Of a DNA stretch of 64,000 nucleotides, positions 46,269-55,310 are shown in pieces; the first letter of the stretch is position 1, and every line of letters begins with the position of its first letter. The notes beneath the pieces were generated by a model, which saw only the letters and a list, made by a program, of their open reading frames with translations, ran no database searches and was not told the origin of the DNA. The stretch spans positions 222,507 through 286,506 of the forward strand of contig NZ_RBID01000017.1 in assembly GCF_003633895.1 (NCBI RefSeq), read 5' to 3'. The stretch comes from Vogesella indigofera. Its GTDB lineage: Bacteria; Pseudomonadota; Gammaproteobacteria; Burkholderiales; Chromobacteriaceae. The translations under genes were made by a program, and so were the position numbers.

Positions 46269-48170
46269 TCAGCCCTCCAGTGCCTCCATCGCTTCCTGCA
46301 GTTCCAGCCACGCCATTTCCATTTCCTCCAGCTGGGCGGAGAGTTCGCCCTGTCGCTTCAGCGCGGCGGCCAGCCGTGCCTTGTTGTGCTCCTGGTAGGC
46401 TTCTTCCAGCAGCAGGAAGGCGTCCAGCTCGGCCTTTTCGACGTTAAGCGTGGCCATGTCCTTGTCCAGCTTGTTCTGCTTGGTCTGCAGCGGCTTGCGT
46501 TGCGCCGCCAGCTTGTTGCGGGCATCGGCCTCCAGCCGCTTCTGTTCCTTGCGGTTGACGCCGTCGCTGGCGGCGCTGCCCGGCGCCTTGCCGTTGTCGG
46601 CCTGCTGCTGCAGCCGCCACTGGCGGTAGTCTTCCAGATCGCCGTCAAACGGCTGCACCTTGCCGCCGGCCACCAGCCAGAAAGCGTCGGTGGTGGATTC
46701 CAGCAGCGAGCGGTCGTGCGACACCACGATCAGCGCGCCGCCGAAGTCCTGCAGCGCCAGCATCAGCGCGTGACGCATGTCGAGGTCGAGGTGGTTGGTC
46801 GGTTCGTCTAGCAGCAGCAGGTTGGGCTTCTGCCACACCAGCAGTGCCAGCGCCAGGCGCGCCTTTTCGCCGCCGGACATCGGCCCGACCAGCGCGTTGA
46901 CGGTGTCGCCGCGGAAGTTGAAGCCGCCAAGGAAGCTGCGCAACTCCAGCTCGCGCGCCTGCGGCGCCAGCTTCTGCATGTGCCACAGCGGCGATTCGTC
47001 GGAACGCAAGGTATCGAGCTGGTGCTGGGTGAAGTAGCCGATGCGCAGCATCTTGGCGCCGATCACCTCGCCGGCCAGCGGCTGCAGCTCGCCGGCCAGC
47101 AGCTTCACCAGCGTCGACTTGCCGGCGCCGTTGACACCGAGCAGGCCGATGCGGCTACCGGATTCCACCGACAGCGACAGCTGGCGCAGGATGGGGGTGT
47201 CGCCGTAGCCGACATCGGCGCGTTCCAGCTTCAGCAGCGGGTTGGGCAGGTTGTCCGGGGTGTCGAAGTGGAAGTCGAACGGCGAATCGACGTGCGCCGG
47301 CGCGATGCGTTCCAGTTTCTCCAGCGCCTTGATGCGGCTCTGCGCCTGGCGTGCCTTGCTGGCCTTGGCCTTGAAGCGGGTGATGAACGATTCCAGGTGC
47401 GCGACCTGGCGCTGCTGTTTCTCGTAGTTGCCCTGCTGCTGGGCCAGCTTTTCCGCGCGCATCACCTCGAACTGGCTGTAGTTGCCGGTGTAGAGGGTGA
47501 GCTTCTGCTGCGACACGTCGACGATGTGCGTCACCACGCTGTCGAGGAAGTCGCGGTCGTGCGAGATCACGATCAGCGTGCCTTCGTAGGCCTTCAGCCA
47601 GTCTTCCAGCCACAGCACCGTTTCCAGGTCCAGGTGGTTGGTCGGTTCGTCCAGCAGCAGCAGGTCGGAGCGGCACATCAGCGCCTGCGCCAGGTTCAGG
47701 CGCATGCGCCAGCCGCCGGAGAAGGTGGACACCGCGCGGCTCTGGTGTTCGACGGGGAAGCCGAGGCCGGCCAGCAGCTTGCCGGCGCGGGCGGCGGCGG
47801 AATAGCCGTCGATGCGGTCCAGCTCGGCGTGCAGGCTGCCGATGGCGTTACCGTCGGCACTGGCTTCGGCGGCGGCCAACCCTTGCTGCAGGCGGCGCAG
47901 CTCGGCATCGCCGTCGAGCACGAAATCGAGTGCCGATTGCGGCAGCGCCGGGGTTTCCTGCGCCACGTGCGCCATGGTCCAGTGCGGCGGCAGCAGCACT
48001 TCGCCGCTTTCGGCGTGCAGTTCGCCCTTCAGCAGCGCGAAGACGCTGGACTTGCCGGCGCCGTTGGCACCGGTCATGCCGACCTTGTTGCCGGGGTTGA
48101 TGGTGAGGTTGGCCGCAACAAGCAGTTCTTTCAGGCCACGGCGCAGGGACAGGTTTTTTAGCTGGATCAT
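46269..48170 (-). CDS. yheS: ABC-F family ATPase YheS
   Basis: Soluble tandem ABC ATPase of 633 aa, ribosome-associated ABC-F type, no membrane segments. Walker A motifs are G-A-N-G-A-G-K-S-S and G-V-N-G-A-G-K-S-T; signatures are F-S-G-G-W-R-M-R and M-S-G-G-E-K-A-R; both Walker B motifs read L-L-L-L-D-E-P-T-N-H-L-D. The linker between them is rich in Gln/Lys/Arg, and the C-terminus is a charged coiled coil of about 110 residues. It ends convergent to the radical SAM gene; tsaD lies upstream in the same direction. Confidence 0.94.
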   Translation of the reverse strand: MIQLKNLSLRRGLKELLVAANLTINPGNKVGMTGANGAGKSSVFALLKGELHAESGEVLLPPHWTMAHVAQETPALPQSALDFVLDGDAELRRLQQGLAAAEASADGNAIGSLHAELDRIDGYSAAARAGKLLAGLGFPVEHQSRAVSTFSGGWRMRLNLAQALMCRSDLLLLDEPTNHLDLETVLWLEDWLKAYEGTLIVISHDRDFLDSVVTHIVDVSQQKLTLYTGNYSQFEVMRAEKLAQQQGNYEKQQRQVAHLESFITRFKAKASKARQAQSRIKALEKLERIAPAHVDSPFDFHFDTPDNLPNPLLKLERADVGYGDTPILRQLSLSVESGSRIGLLGVNGAGKSTLVKLLAGELQPLAGEVIGAKMLRIGYFTQHQLDTLRSDESPLWHMQKLAPQARELELRSFLGGFNFRGDTVNALVGPMSGGEKARLALALLVWQKPNLLLLDEPTNHLDLDMRHALMLALQDFGGALIVVSHDRSLLESTTDAFWLVAGGKVQPFDGDLEDYRQWRLQQQADNGKAPGSAASDGVNRKEQKRLEADARNKLAAQRKPLQTKQNKLDKDMATLNVEKAELDAFLLLEEAYQEHNKARLAAALKRQGELSAQLEEMEMAWLELQEAMEALEG

Positions 48171-48216
48171 AGCGATTCGGTAGGGCGGCCGCCGCGTGGC
48201 GGCCGGCGGGTAAGGG

Positions 48217-49242
48217 TCAGGCCTTGGGCAGGGTGGACAGATCCCAGCGCGGCTTCACGGTAAAGCTGCCGGCGGTGCGCGCGTACTGCAGGCGCATGGC
48301 GCCGGCGAAGGCGATCATCGCGCCGTTGTCGGTGCACAGCTTCAGCGGCGGGTAGAACACGCCGAAGCGGCGTTTGGCGGCGGCGGCATCCAGCGCCGCG
48401 CGCAGCTGCTTGTTGGCACCGACACCGCCGGCGACCACGATGCGCTGCAGGCCGTGCTGTTTCAGCGCCTTCACGCACTTGCTGACCAGCACGTCGACGA
48501 TGGCCTCCTGGAAGGCGCGGCAGATGTCCTTGCGCGCCTGCTCGTCGATACTGCCGTATTCGGCCTCGACCTGCTTCTTCAGCATCAGCACCGCGGTTTT
48601 CAGGCCGGAGAAGCTCATGTCCAGGTTGTCGCTGTGCAGCATCGGGCGCGGCAGGGTGAAGCGTTCCGGGTCGCCTTCTTCCGCCAGTTTCGACAGCAGC
48701 GGGCCGCCGGGATAGGGCAGGCCGAGCAGCTTGGCGGTCTTGTCGAAGGCCTCGCCGGCGGCGTCGTCCAGCGTTTCGCCGAGGATCTGGTAATCGCCGA
48801 CGCCGCGCACGGCCATGATCTGGGTGTGGCCGCCGGAGACCAGCAGCGCGAGGAAGGGGAATGCCGGCCGCGGGTCGGCCAGTAGCGGCGACAGCAGGTG
48901 GCCTTCGAGGTGGTGCACGCTGATCACCGGGATGTTCAGTCCCACCGCCAGCGCATTGGCGAAGCTGGCGCCGACCAGCAGTGCGCCGCCGAGGCCGGGG
49001 CCTTCGGTGTAGGCGATGGCGTCGATGTCCTGCAGCGTCTTGCCGGCTTCGGCGAGACAGGCACGGGTCAGCGGCGTGACGCGGCGGATGTGGTCGCGGC
49101 TGGCCAGCTCCGGCACCACGCCGCCGTATTCGGCGTGCATCGCCATCTGCGAGTGCAGCTGGTCGGCAATCAGGCCGCGTTCGGTGTCGTACAGCGCGAC
49201 GCCGGTTTCGTCGCAAGACGATTCAATTCCCAATACGAGCAT
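48217..49242 (-). CDS. tsaD: tRNA N6-threonylcarbamoyladenosine transferase TsaD
   Basis: Transfers threonylcarbamoyl to A37 of ANN-decoding tRNAs, together with TsaB and TsaE; 341 aa. ASKHA fold with metal ligands His111 and His115 (H-H-L-E-G-H), an L-V-S-G-G-H-T phosphate loop and D-N-G-A-M-I-A near the C-terminus. The start at 49242 gives [13 protein letters not shown], the family start; the longer frame has no support. It is divergent from the OsmC-like gene. Confidence 0.96.
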   Translation of the reverse strand: MLVLGIESSCDETGVALYDTERGLIADQLHSQMAMHAEYGGVVPELASRDHIRRVTPLTRACLAEAGKTLQDIDAIAYTEGPGLGGALLVGASFANALAVGLNIPVISVHHLEGHLLSPLLADPRPAFPFLALLVSGGHTQIMAVRGVGDYQILGETLDDAAGEAFDKTAKLLGLPYPGGPLLSKLAEEGDPERFTLPRPMLHSDNLDMSFSGLKTAVLMLKKQVEAEYGSIDEQARKDICRAFQEAIVDVLVSKCVKALKQHGLQRIVVAGGVGANKQLRAALDAAAAKRRFGVFYPPLKLCTDNGAMIAFAGAMRLQYARTAGSFTVKPRWDLSTLPKA

Positions 49243-49346
49243 GTGAGTGGCTTCAAAACTAAACAATCTTTCCATTTTACCGGTGATTCTTTGTTCGCCC
49301 AAATCGGCAGTGATACGCTTGCGGTCTGAATCCAAGGGGAAGCAAG

Positions 49347-49766
49347 ATGAAAGCAAGACTGAAGTGGGTGGATGGCGTGTGTTTCATGGGCGAAACCGGC
49401 AGCGGCCATGCGGTGGTGATGGACGGCGCCCCGGAAGGCGGCGGCCGCAACCTCGGCCCGCGGCCGATGGAACTGCTGCTGCTGGGTACCGCCGGCTGCA
49501 CCAGCTACGACGTGCTGAACATCCTGAAGAAGTCGCGCCAGGACGTGCGCGACTGCTGGGTGGAGATGGACGCCGAGCGTGCCGACAGCGACCCGAAGGT
49601 GTTCACCAAGATTCACTTCCACTTCGTGGTGGTGGGCCGTGAGCTGAAGGCGGACGTGGTGGAGCGCGCCATCAAGCTGTCGGCGGAGAAGTACTGCTCG
49701 GCCTCGATCATGCTCGGCAAGACCGCCGACATTACCCACGATTTCGAGATCCGCAGTGACGACTGA
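49347..49766 (+). CDS. OsmC/YhfA family protein
   Basis: Small thiol protein of 139 aa of the OsmC superfamily, YhfA branch. It has [20 protein letters not shown] with Cys51 and a second cysteine, Cys117, in K-Y-C-S-A. OsmC proteins use such a pair to reduce organic hydroperoxides; the YhfA branch is less characterised. GGGGAAG precedes the ATG. Its TGA stop is immediately followed by a MITE-like element. Confidence 0.9.
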   Translation: MKARLKWVDGVCFMGETGSGHAVVMDGAPEGGGRNLGPRPMELLLLGTAGCTSYDVLNILKKSRQDVRDCWVEMDAERADSDPKVFTKIHFHFVVVGRELKADVVERAIKLSAEKYCSASIMLGKTADITHDFEIRSDD

Positions 49767-49919
49767 GAGCCTGTTCACGATCTGCTGTGGCTTGATCTCA
49801 AGGGTGGCGATACCGCGTTGAAAACGGCTTCTCCATGCGGGTTTATATCCAGATCAACGCCGCTTCCTCCGCCGTTTTCGCCTTGTCTCGCTCTAACTCG
49901 CGATATCGTGAACACGCTC
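49767..49919 (+). mobile_element. MITE-like element, copy 2 (153 bp)
   Basis: Inverted ends GAGCCTGTTCACGATCT and GAGCGTGTTCACGATAT (right end complemented). The flanks are TGA (49764-49766, the osmC-like stop codon) and TAA (49920-49922), a TNA pair with one difference. The internal CCGTTTTCGCCTTGTCTCGC is shared with copy 3 and, bar one base, with copy 1. Confidence 0.8.
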
Positions 49920-49930
49920 TAAGCCAAATC

Positions 49931-49952
49931 TTGCGGCCAACCTTGGCCGCAA
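49931..49952. repeat. 13-bp word with a palindromic half downstream of the OsmC-like gene
   Basis: Exact AAGGTTGGCCGCA on the minus strand at 49932-49944. The facing arm TTGGCCGCAA makes TTGCGGCCAA and TTGGCCGCAA pair around CC. Confidence 0.75.
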
Positions 49953-49963
49953 TCGCCATGCCA

Positions 49964-49987
49964 AACGCCACCCTTGCCGGTGGCGTT
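49964..49987 (+). terminator. Hairpin before the flagellar operon
   Basis: Stem AACGCCACC (49964-49972) with GGTGGCGTT (49979-49987) has only a short T tract after it. The same GCCACC/GGTGGC stem occurs at 21423. It probably ends the OsmC-like transcript, now displaced by the mobile element. Confidence 0.55.
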
Positions 49988-50104
49988 GCCGTTTCCGGCG
50001 CGCGGCGGCAAATCTTGCCGCCTTGCCGGCGGCGGATGCGCCATTGGGCGGGAGTTTTCGGCCGTCGTGGCCGGAACTTGAGCGCTGGGCGGCTGTTTTT
50101 TGAT

Positions 50105-50120
50105 TGGCACAGTTCATGCT
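50105..50120 (+). promoter_or_regulatory. Sigma-54 promoter of flgB
   Basis: TGGCAC-N5-ATGCT, with GG and GC exactly 10 nt apart, differs by one base from the sigma-54 consensus TGGCAC-N5-TTGCW. It lies about 30 nt before the flgB start, at the head of the rod/hook operon. Confidence 0.78.
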
Positions 50121-50151
50121 TTAAGGATGCCAACTTAACGGACGACCGATC

Positions 50152-50562
50152 ATGCTCGACAAGATTTCCGACCACCTCAACTTCTTCCAGCAATCGCTTG
50201 GCCTGCGTGCCAAGAAGGTGGAAGTGATTGCCAGCAATATCGCCAACGCGGATACGCCAGGCTACAAGGCGGTGGATTTCGATTTCGGCAAGGCACTGCA
50301 AGGCCAGCTACGCGCATCGCAAAGCGGCTTGGCGCTGGCGACCAGCAACGAGCGCCACCTGGCAGCCCAGGGCCACGCCAGCGTCGATGACGGCGGCCTG
50401 CAGTATCGCAGTGCGGTACAGCCCAGCCTCGACGGCAACACCGTCGATATGGATGTCGAGCGCGCCGCGTTTACTGACAACGCGATGAAATACCAGTCCA
50501 CGCTGACCTTCCTCAACCGGAGAATCAGCGGGCTGATGGACGCAATCAAGGGTGGGCAATAA
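50152..50562 (+). CDS. flgB: Flagellar basal-body proximal rod protein FlgB
   Basis: Proximal rod subunit of 136 aa, exported by the flagellar type III system without a cleaved signal. The N-terminal rod signature A-S-N-I-A-N-A-D-T-P-G-Y-K-A is at about residues 26-39, followed by an Asp/Gly-rich middle and an amphipathic C-terminal helix. It heads flgBCDEFGHI; flgC starts 2 nt after its stop. Confidence 0.95.
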   Translation: MLDKISDHLNFFQQSLGLRAKKVEVIASNIANADTPGYKAVDFDFGKALQGQLRASQSGLALATSNERHLAAQGHASVDDGGLQYRSAVQPSLDGNTVDMDVERAAFTDNAMKYQSTLTFLNRRISGLMDAIKGGQ

Positions 50563-50564
50563 CC

Positions 50565-50975
50565 ATGTCGCTGTCTAATGTCTTCAATATTGCCGGCTCG
50601 GCGCTGACGGCGCAGTCGATGCGCCTGAACCTGGTGGCCAGCAATATCGCCAACGCGGAGAGCGCCACCAGTTCCACCGGCGAGCCGTTCCGCGGCCGTC
50701 ACGCGGTGTTCACCGCCACGCCGGTGACGGCCGACATGCCGCAGGTAGCCGGTGTGCGGGTGACCTCGATCGTCGAGGACACCTCGCCGTTCCGCCTCAA
50801 GTACGAACCGGGCCATCCGCTGGCCGACGAGCGTGGCTACATCAAGATGCCCAACGTCAACCCGGTGGAAGAAATGGCCGACATGATTTCCGCTTCGCGC
50901 TCCTACCAGACCAGTGTCGAAGTAATGAATACCGCAAAGACCCTGCTGCAAAAAACCTTGCAGCTTGGCCAGTAA
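50565..50975 (+). CDS. flgC: Flagellar basal-body rod protein FlgC
   Basis: Rod subunit of 136 aa. The N-terminus N-I-A-G-S-A-L-T-A-Q-S-M-R-L-N, the rod motif A-S-N-I-A-N-A-E and the family core N-P-V-E-E-M-A-D-M-I-S-A-S-R-S-Y-Q-T identify FlgC. Translated almost in contact with flgB and exported as the next rod layer. Confidence 0.95.
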   Translation: MSLSNVFNIAGSALTAQSMRLNLVASNIANAESATSSTGEPFRGRHAVFTATPVTADMPQVAGVRVTSIVEDTSPFRLKYEPGHPLADERGYIKMPNVNPVEEMADMISASRSYQTSVEVMNTAKTLLQKTLQLGQ

Positions 50976-50991
50976 CCGTTAGAGGTCTCGC

Positions 50992-51663
50992 ATGGCAACC
51001 GTAAACAGCGCCACCGCCACCGGCATCGACTATGAGTCGTTCAACGTCGCCAGCAACAAGGCGGCCAGTAACGCCGAAGACATCCAGAACCGCTTCCTGA
51101 AGCTGCTGACCACGCAGCTGAAAACCCAGGATCCGTCGAACCCGATGGACAACGCGCAAATGACCAGCCAGATGGCGCAGATCAGCACCGTCAGCGGCCT
51201 GGAAAGCGTCAACGCCTCGATCAAGGCGCTGTCGGACAACCAGTCCGCCAGCCAGTCGCTGCTGGCGACGCTGATGATCGGCCGCTACGCGCTGATCCCC
51301 GGCAACGAAGTCAGCCTTAATGGCGGCGCGGCCAAGGCGGTGGTGGATTTCCCGCAGTCGGCCAGCGACGCGGTGGTCACCATCAAGAACGCCGCCGGCG
51401 TGGTGGTCAGCGAGATCAAGCTTGGCGCGCAGACAGCCGGCCAGCTGACGGTCGGCTGGGACGGCAAGAACGCGGCCGGTGTGCAGCAGCCGGACGGCCA
51501 GTATTCGATCTCGATCAAGGCGGTGAACGGGACTGTGGCGGTGGATGCCAAGATCCTGAATCCGGTCAAGATCAGCAGTGTGGCGATCGACAAGGGCGTT
51601 TCTTCATTGGTGCTGGAAAACGGCAAGCGGATGTCGATGAGCGACGTGACGCAACTTATCTAA
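50992..51663 (+). CDS. flgD: Flagellar hook capping protein FlgD
   Basis: Scaffold of 223 aa that caps the growing hook. The N-terminal region has F-L-K-L-L-T-T-Q-L-K-T-Q-D-P-S-N-P-M-D-N-A-Q-M, the export and capping motif of FlgD. The C-terminal half has the FlgD Ig-like part with V-G-W-D-G-K-N-A-A-G. It lies 16 nt after flgC. Confidence 0.95.
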   Translation: MATVNSATATGIDYESFNVASNKAASNAEDIQNRFLKLLTTQLKTQDPSNPMDNAQMTSQMAQISTVSGLESVNASIKALSDNQSASQSLLATLMIGRYALIPGNEVSLNGGAAKAVVDFPQSASDAVVTIKNAAGVVVSEIKLGAQTAGQLTVGWDGKNAAGVQQPDGQYSISIKAVNGTVAVDAKILNPVKISSVAIDKGVSSLVLENGKRMSMSDVTQLI

Positions 51664-51695
51664 GACATTCCGGTTAAGCATTCGGGGGATAGAAC

Positions 51696-53006
51696 ATGGG
51701 TTTCCAGCAAGGTTTGAGTGGTCTGAGCGCAGCGTCCAAGCAGTTGGACGTGATCGGCAACAATATTGCCAACGGCAGCACCATCGGTTTCAAGGGCTCG
51801 CGCGTCGAGTTTGGCGATCTGTACGCCCGTTCTCTGGCCTCGGCCTCGACCCAGGCGGGTACCAATACCCAGGCCGGCGTCGGGGTGCAGGTACTGGCGG
51901 TGTCGCAGCAGTTCCAGCAGGGCAACATCACCACCACCAACAATCCGCTGGACATGGCGATTTCCGGTAACGGCTTTTACCGGTTGACCAGCGAAAACAC
52001 CGGCAACGGCGGCATCGAGGCGTTTTCCCGCAACGGCGAGTTCAAGCTGGACAAGGAAGGCTACATCGTCAACAACGGCTACTACCTGAACGGCTACCAG
52101 ATGGTCAACGGCGTGAAAACCGGTGCCGAACAGCCGCTGCAGGTGTCCACCATCAACAGCGGCATCGCCAAGGCGACCGGTGCTCCCGGCGAGCGCGGCA
52201 TCGACTGGAGCTTTAACCTGAACGGCGGCGGCGCGGTGATCGACCCGGCGGTCAAACCGTTTGACCCGCTGGACGCGTCCACCTATTCCTATACCAGCGG
52301 TGCCAAGTTCTACGACAACTACGGCAACGTGCATACCGTGTCGGTGTACTTTGCCCGCCGCGCCTCGACCACCGACCCGGTGGTGCCGGCCACCGTGCCG
52401 CCGTCGACGCTGGACGTGAACAACTGGGACGTGTACCACTCGGTAGACGGCACCCTGGTAGCGGGCGCGCCGACCCAGGTCAAGTTTGACCAGTCCGGTC
52501 AGCTGACCGCGTGGTCGGACAACATCATCACCATTGCCGCCGATACCAGTGCCGCCAGTGCCCACCCTGCATTCGATATCGACTTCACCAACAGCACCCA
52601 GTACAGCGGCGATTACAGCGTCTCCCGCCAAGTGGCCGGCGGCTATCCGGCCGGCAAGTTCACCGGTATCGGCGCCGACTCCGCCGGTGTGATCTACGCC
52701 AACTACACCAACGGCGTGACCGAGCCGATCGGCCAGATCACCTTGTACAACTTCTCCAACATCCAGGGTCTGGTGCCAAATGGCAACAACCGCTGGCTGT
52801 ATAGCAGCGATGCCGGCGCCCGCAGCATGGCCGACCCCAACTCTGGCGGCATGGGCTACATCAAGCCGTCGGCGCTGGAGGAGTCCAACGTCGATACCAC
52901 CGCCGAACTGGTGAACATGATCATTGCGCAGCGCTACTACCAGGCCAACGCGCAGACCATCAAGACCCAAGACACCATCATGCAGACCCTGCTCAACCTG
53001 CGTTAA
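51696..53006 (+). CDS. flgE: Flagellar hook protein FlgE
   Basis: Hook subunit of 436 aa. It starts with G-F-Q-Q-G-L-S-G-L-S-A-A-S-K-Q-L-D-V-I-G-N-N-I-A-N and ends with the paired helix E-E-S-N-V-D-T-T-A-E-L-V-N-M-I-I-A-Q-R-Y-Y-Q-A-N-A-Q-T. The variable middle domain is Thr/Ser/Val-rich, as in hook proteins. GGGGGA lies 6 nt before the start. Confidence 0.95.
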   Translation: MGFQQGLSGLSAASKQLDVIGNNIANGSTIGFKGSRVEFGDLYARSLASASTQAGTNTQAGVGVQVLAVSQQFQQGNITTTNNPLDMAISGNGFYRLTSENTGNGGIEAFSRNGEFKLDKEGYIVNNGYYLNGYQMVNGVKTGAEQPLQVSTINSGIAKATGAPGERGIDWSFNLNGGGAVIDPAVKPFDPLDASTYSYTSGAKFYDNYGNVHTVSVYFARRASTTDPVVPATVPPSTLDVNNWDVYHSVDGTLVAGAPTQVKFDQSGQLTAWSDNIITIAADTSAASAHPAFDIDFTNSTQYSGDYSVSRQVAGGYPAGKFTGIGADSAGVIYANYTNGVTEPIGQITLYNFSNIQGLVPNGNNRWLYSSDAGARSMADPNSGGMGYIKPSALEESNVDTTAELVNMIIAQRYYQANAQTIKTQDTIMQTLLNLR

Positions 53007-53042
53007 TGCGGGTTGAGACGCTAAGCGCGGAGAGACGGATTC

Positions 53043-53786
53043 ATGGATAAGGTGCTGTATCTGGCAATGAATGGTGCGAAGCACGTCGCATGGCAACAGG
53101 CGACCACTTCCAACAACCTTGCCAACGTCCATACCAACGGCTTCAAGGCCGATCTGGCGTCTTTCCGGGCGCTGCGCGTGATCGGCGACGGTGCGCCGAC
53201 GCGTACCTACCAGGTCGACAATACCGTCGGTCACGACATGAGCCAGGGTTCGCTGCAGCTGACCGGCAACGAAAGTGATTTCGCGCTGGCAACGCCGGGT
53301 TTTTTTGCGGTGCAGGCACCGGGTGGTGGCGAGGCCTACACCCGCGACGGCGGCTACATCGTCGACACCGAAGGCGTGATGCGCACCCGTTCCGGGCTGG
53401 CGATCCAGGGTGAGGGTGGCCAGATCGTGGTGCCGCCGGGCTCGCGGATCACCCTCGGCATCGACGGGACGGTATCGGCTTCCGCCAGCGTCGGCGCCGA
53501 CCGTACCGTGCAGGTGCTGGGTCGCATCAAGCTGGTCAATCCGGGGGAGCGTGCGGTGTACAAGGGCGATGACGGCCTGTTCCGCCAGCACGACGGCCAA
53601 GACGCACCGGCTGCGGCCAACGTGCAGCTGAAGAGCGGCTTCCTGGAGGCCAGCAACGTCAATGCGGTCGAGAGCCTGGTGCAGATGATCAGCCACTCCC
53701 GCCATTACGATCTCAATATCAAGCTGATGCAGACGGCGGAGCAGAATGCCCGCCAGGCGACAGAATTGCTGTCGATTACCGGCTAA
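53043..53786 (+). CDS. flgF: Flagellar basal-body rod protein FlgF
   Basis: Rod protein of 247 aa with M-D-K-V-L-Y-L-A-M-N-G-A-K, N-N-L-A-N-V-H-T-N-G-F-K at the N-terminus and an S-N-V-N-A-V-E-S-L-V-Q-M-I C-terminal helix. It is encoded between flgE and flgG, as in most proteobacteria. Confidence 0.95.
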   Translation: MDKVLYLAMNGAKHVAWQQATTSNNLANVHTNGFKADLASFRALRVIGDGAPTRTYQVDNTVGHDMSQGSLQLTGNESDFALATPGFFAVQAPGGGEAYTRDGGYIVDTEGVMRTRSGLAIQGEGGQIVVPPGSRITLGIDGTVSASASVGADRTVQVLGRIKLVNPGERAVYKGDDGLFRQHDGQDAPAAANVQLKSGFLEASNVNAVESLVQMISHSRHYDLNIKLMQTAEQNARQATELLSITG

Positions 53787-53810
53787 ACGAACCGATAATA
53801 GGATAACAAC

Positions 53811-54593
53811 ATGATTCGTGCCTTGTATGTGGCCAAGACCGGTATGGATGCCAGCCAGTTCAAGCTGGACGTGGTGTCCAACAACCTCGCCAACGTGAAT
53901 ACCAAGGGCTTCAAGCGCTCCAACGCCATTTTTGAAGACCTGTACTACCAGACCCTGCGCCAGCCCGGCGCCCAGCTGTCGAACGGCAACGTGCTGCCGA
54001 CCGGCCTGCACGCAGGCACCGGTGCCGCTCCGGTGGCCACCGCGCGGGTGCACACCCAGGGCGAGATGATCCGCACCGAGCAGTCGCTGGACATGGCGAT
54101 CGCCGGCGACGGTTTCTTCCGCATCCAGCAGACCGACGGCACCATCGCCTACACCCGCAACGGCGAGTTCAAGCGCAACAATGAAGGCCTGGTGGTCAAT
54201 GCCGCCGGCCTGGCGCTGGATCCGGCGATCACCATTCCGGCGACCGCCACCAAGATCACGCTGTCGCCGGAAGGTCTGTTGGAGTATTTCGATGCCGGGG
54301 CGACGACCGCTACCGGTTCGTTCCAGATCAACACCGCCACCTTCATCAACCCGCAGGGGCTGGAAAGCATCGGCGGCAACCTGTATCTGGCGACCGGCGC
54401 GTCCGGTGACCCGATCGAAGGCCAGCCCGGCCTCGATGGCCGCGGCACCATTTCGCAGGGCTATGTCGAGGGTTCCAACGTCAACGTGACCGAAGAGCTG
54501 ATCAACATGATCACCGCGCAGCGCGCCTACGAGATCAACTCGCGCGCGATCAAGACCGCCGACGAAATGCTGCAGAAGCTGACCCAGCTCTAA
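53811..54593 (+). CDS. flgG: Flagellar distal rod protein FlgG
   Basis: Distal rod subunit of 260 aa, the standard size. N-terminal A-L-Y-V-A-K-T-G-M-D-A, N-N-L-A-N-V-N-T-K-G-F-K, then F-E-D-L-Y-Y-Q-T-L-R-Q-P-G-A, which is diagnostic for FlgG. The C-terminus has E-G-S-N-V-N-V-T-E-E-L-I-N-M-I-T-A-Q-R-A-Y-E. Confidence 0.96.
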   Translation: MIRALYVAKTGMDASQFKLDVVSNNLANVNTKGFKRSNAIFEDLYYQTLRQPGAQLSNGNVLPTGLHAGTGAAPVATARVHTQGEMIRTEQSLDMAIAGDGFFRIQQTDGTIAYTRNGEFKRNNEGLVVNAAGLALDPAITIPATATKITLSPEGLLEYFDAGATTATGSFQINTATFINPQGLESIGGNLYLATGASGDPIEGQPGLDGRGTISQGYVEGSNVNVTEELINMITAQRAYEINSRAIKTADEMLQKLTQL

Positions 54594-54610
54594 AGTCTAA
54601 GGAGTAGCCC

Positions 54611-55300
54611 ATGAAGCGCCTGCTGAATCTTGTGTTGCCGCTGTGTTCGGCGCTGCTCTTGGCCGCCTGCGCGGTACAGACGGCGCCGATCACGCATCAG
54701 CCGATGGCGGTGCGGCCGCAGCCGCAGCCGGCGCAGCTGCCAGCCGACGGCTCCATCTTCCAGGCCGCCAGCTACCAGCCGCTGTTCGAGGACAAGGTGC
54801 CGGTGCGTGTCGGCGACATCCTCACCGTCACCATCCGCGAAAACAACCGCTCCAGTAGCAAGGAAGAGACCGAGGGCGAGCGCGATTCCTCGATCAACGG
54901 CGGCATCAATGCCGGCGTGTCGCTGCCGTTCTTCCCCGGCGCCATCGAGAAGAAACTGGGCGGTGCCAGCCTGAACGGCAGTGGCAGCGCCAGCGAGAGC
55001 GGCTCCAGCAGCAATACCAACAGCAGCTCCTTCAATGCCTCCATCACCGTGACCGTGATCGACGTCTACCCGAACGGCAATCTGCTGGTCAGCGGCGAGA
55101 AACAGATGAAGATCAACGGCGAGCATGAATTCATCCGCCTGTCCGGGGTGATCAACCCGCGCGACATCAAGCAGGGCAACAACGTCGAATCGACGCGGAT
55201 GGCCGATGCCCGCATCGAGCAGATCAACCAGGGCCGCAGCCGCGCTTATAATGACACCGGCTGGCTGCAGAAAATCTTCCTGTCACTGCTGCCGTTTTAA
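54611..55300 (+). CDS. flgH: Flagellar L-ring lipoprotein FlgH
   Basis: Outer-membrane L-ring lipoprotein of 229 aa. A signal peptide ends at lipobox L-A-A-C with Cys20. The family core G-D-I-L-T-V-T-I-R-E-N-N and the C-terminal N-N-V-E-S-T-R-M-A-D-A-R-I-E follow, with a Ser/Gly-rich stretch in the middle. It forms the bushing in the outer membrane with FlgI below. Confidence 0.95.
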   Translation: MKRLLNLVLPLCSALLLAACAVQTAPITHQPMAVRPQPQPAQLPADGSIFQAASYQPLFEDKVPVRVGDILTVTIRENNRSSSKEETEGERDSSINGGINAGVSLPFFPGAIEKKLGGASLNGSGSASESGSSSNTNSSSFNASITVTVIDVYPNGNLLVSGEKQMKINGEHEFIRLSGVINPRDIKQGNNVESTRMADARIEQINQGRSRAYNDTGWLQKIFLSLLPF

Positions 55301-55310
55301 GGGATAAGCG

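Noticed and set aside
49835-50227. Open frame inside and beyond MITE copy 2
   Set aside because: The shared amino-acid stretch between element copies reflects DNA similarity of the repeats. The frame runs into the promoter region of flgB and has no ribosome binding site.
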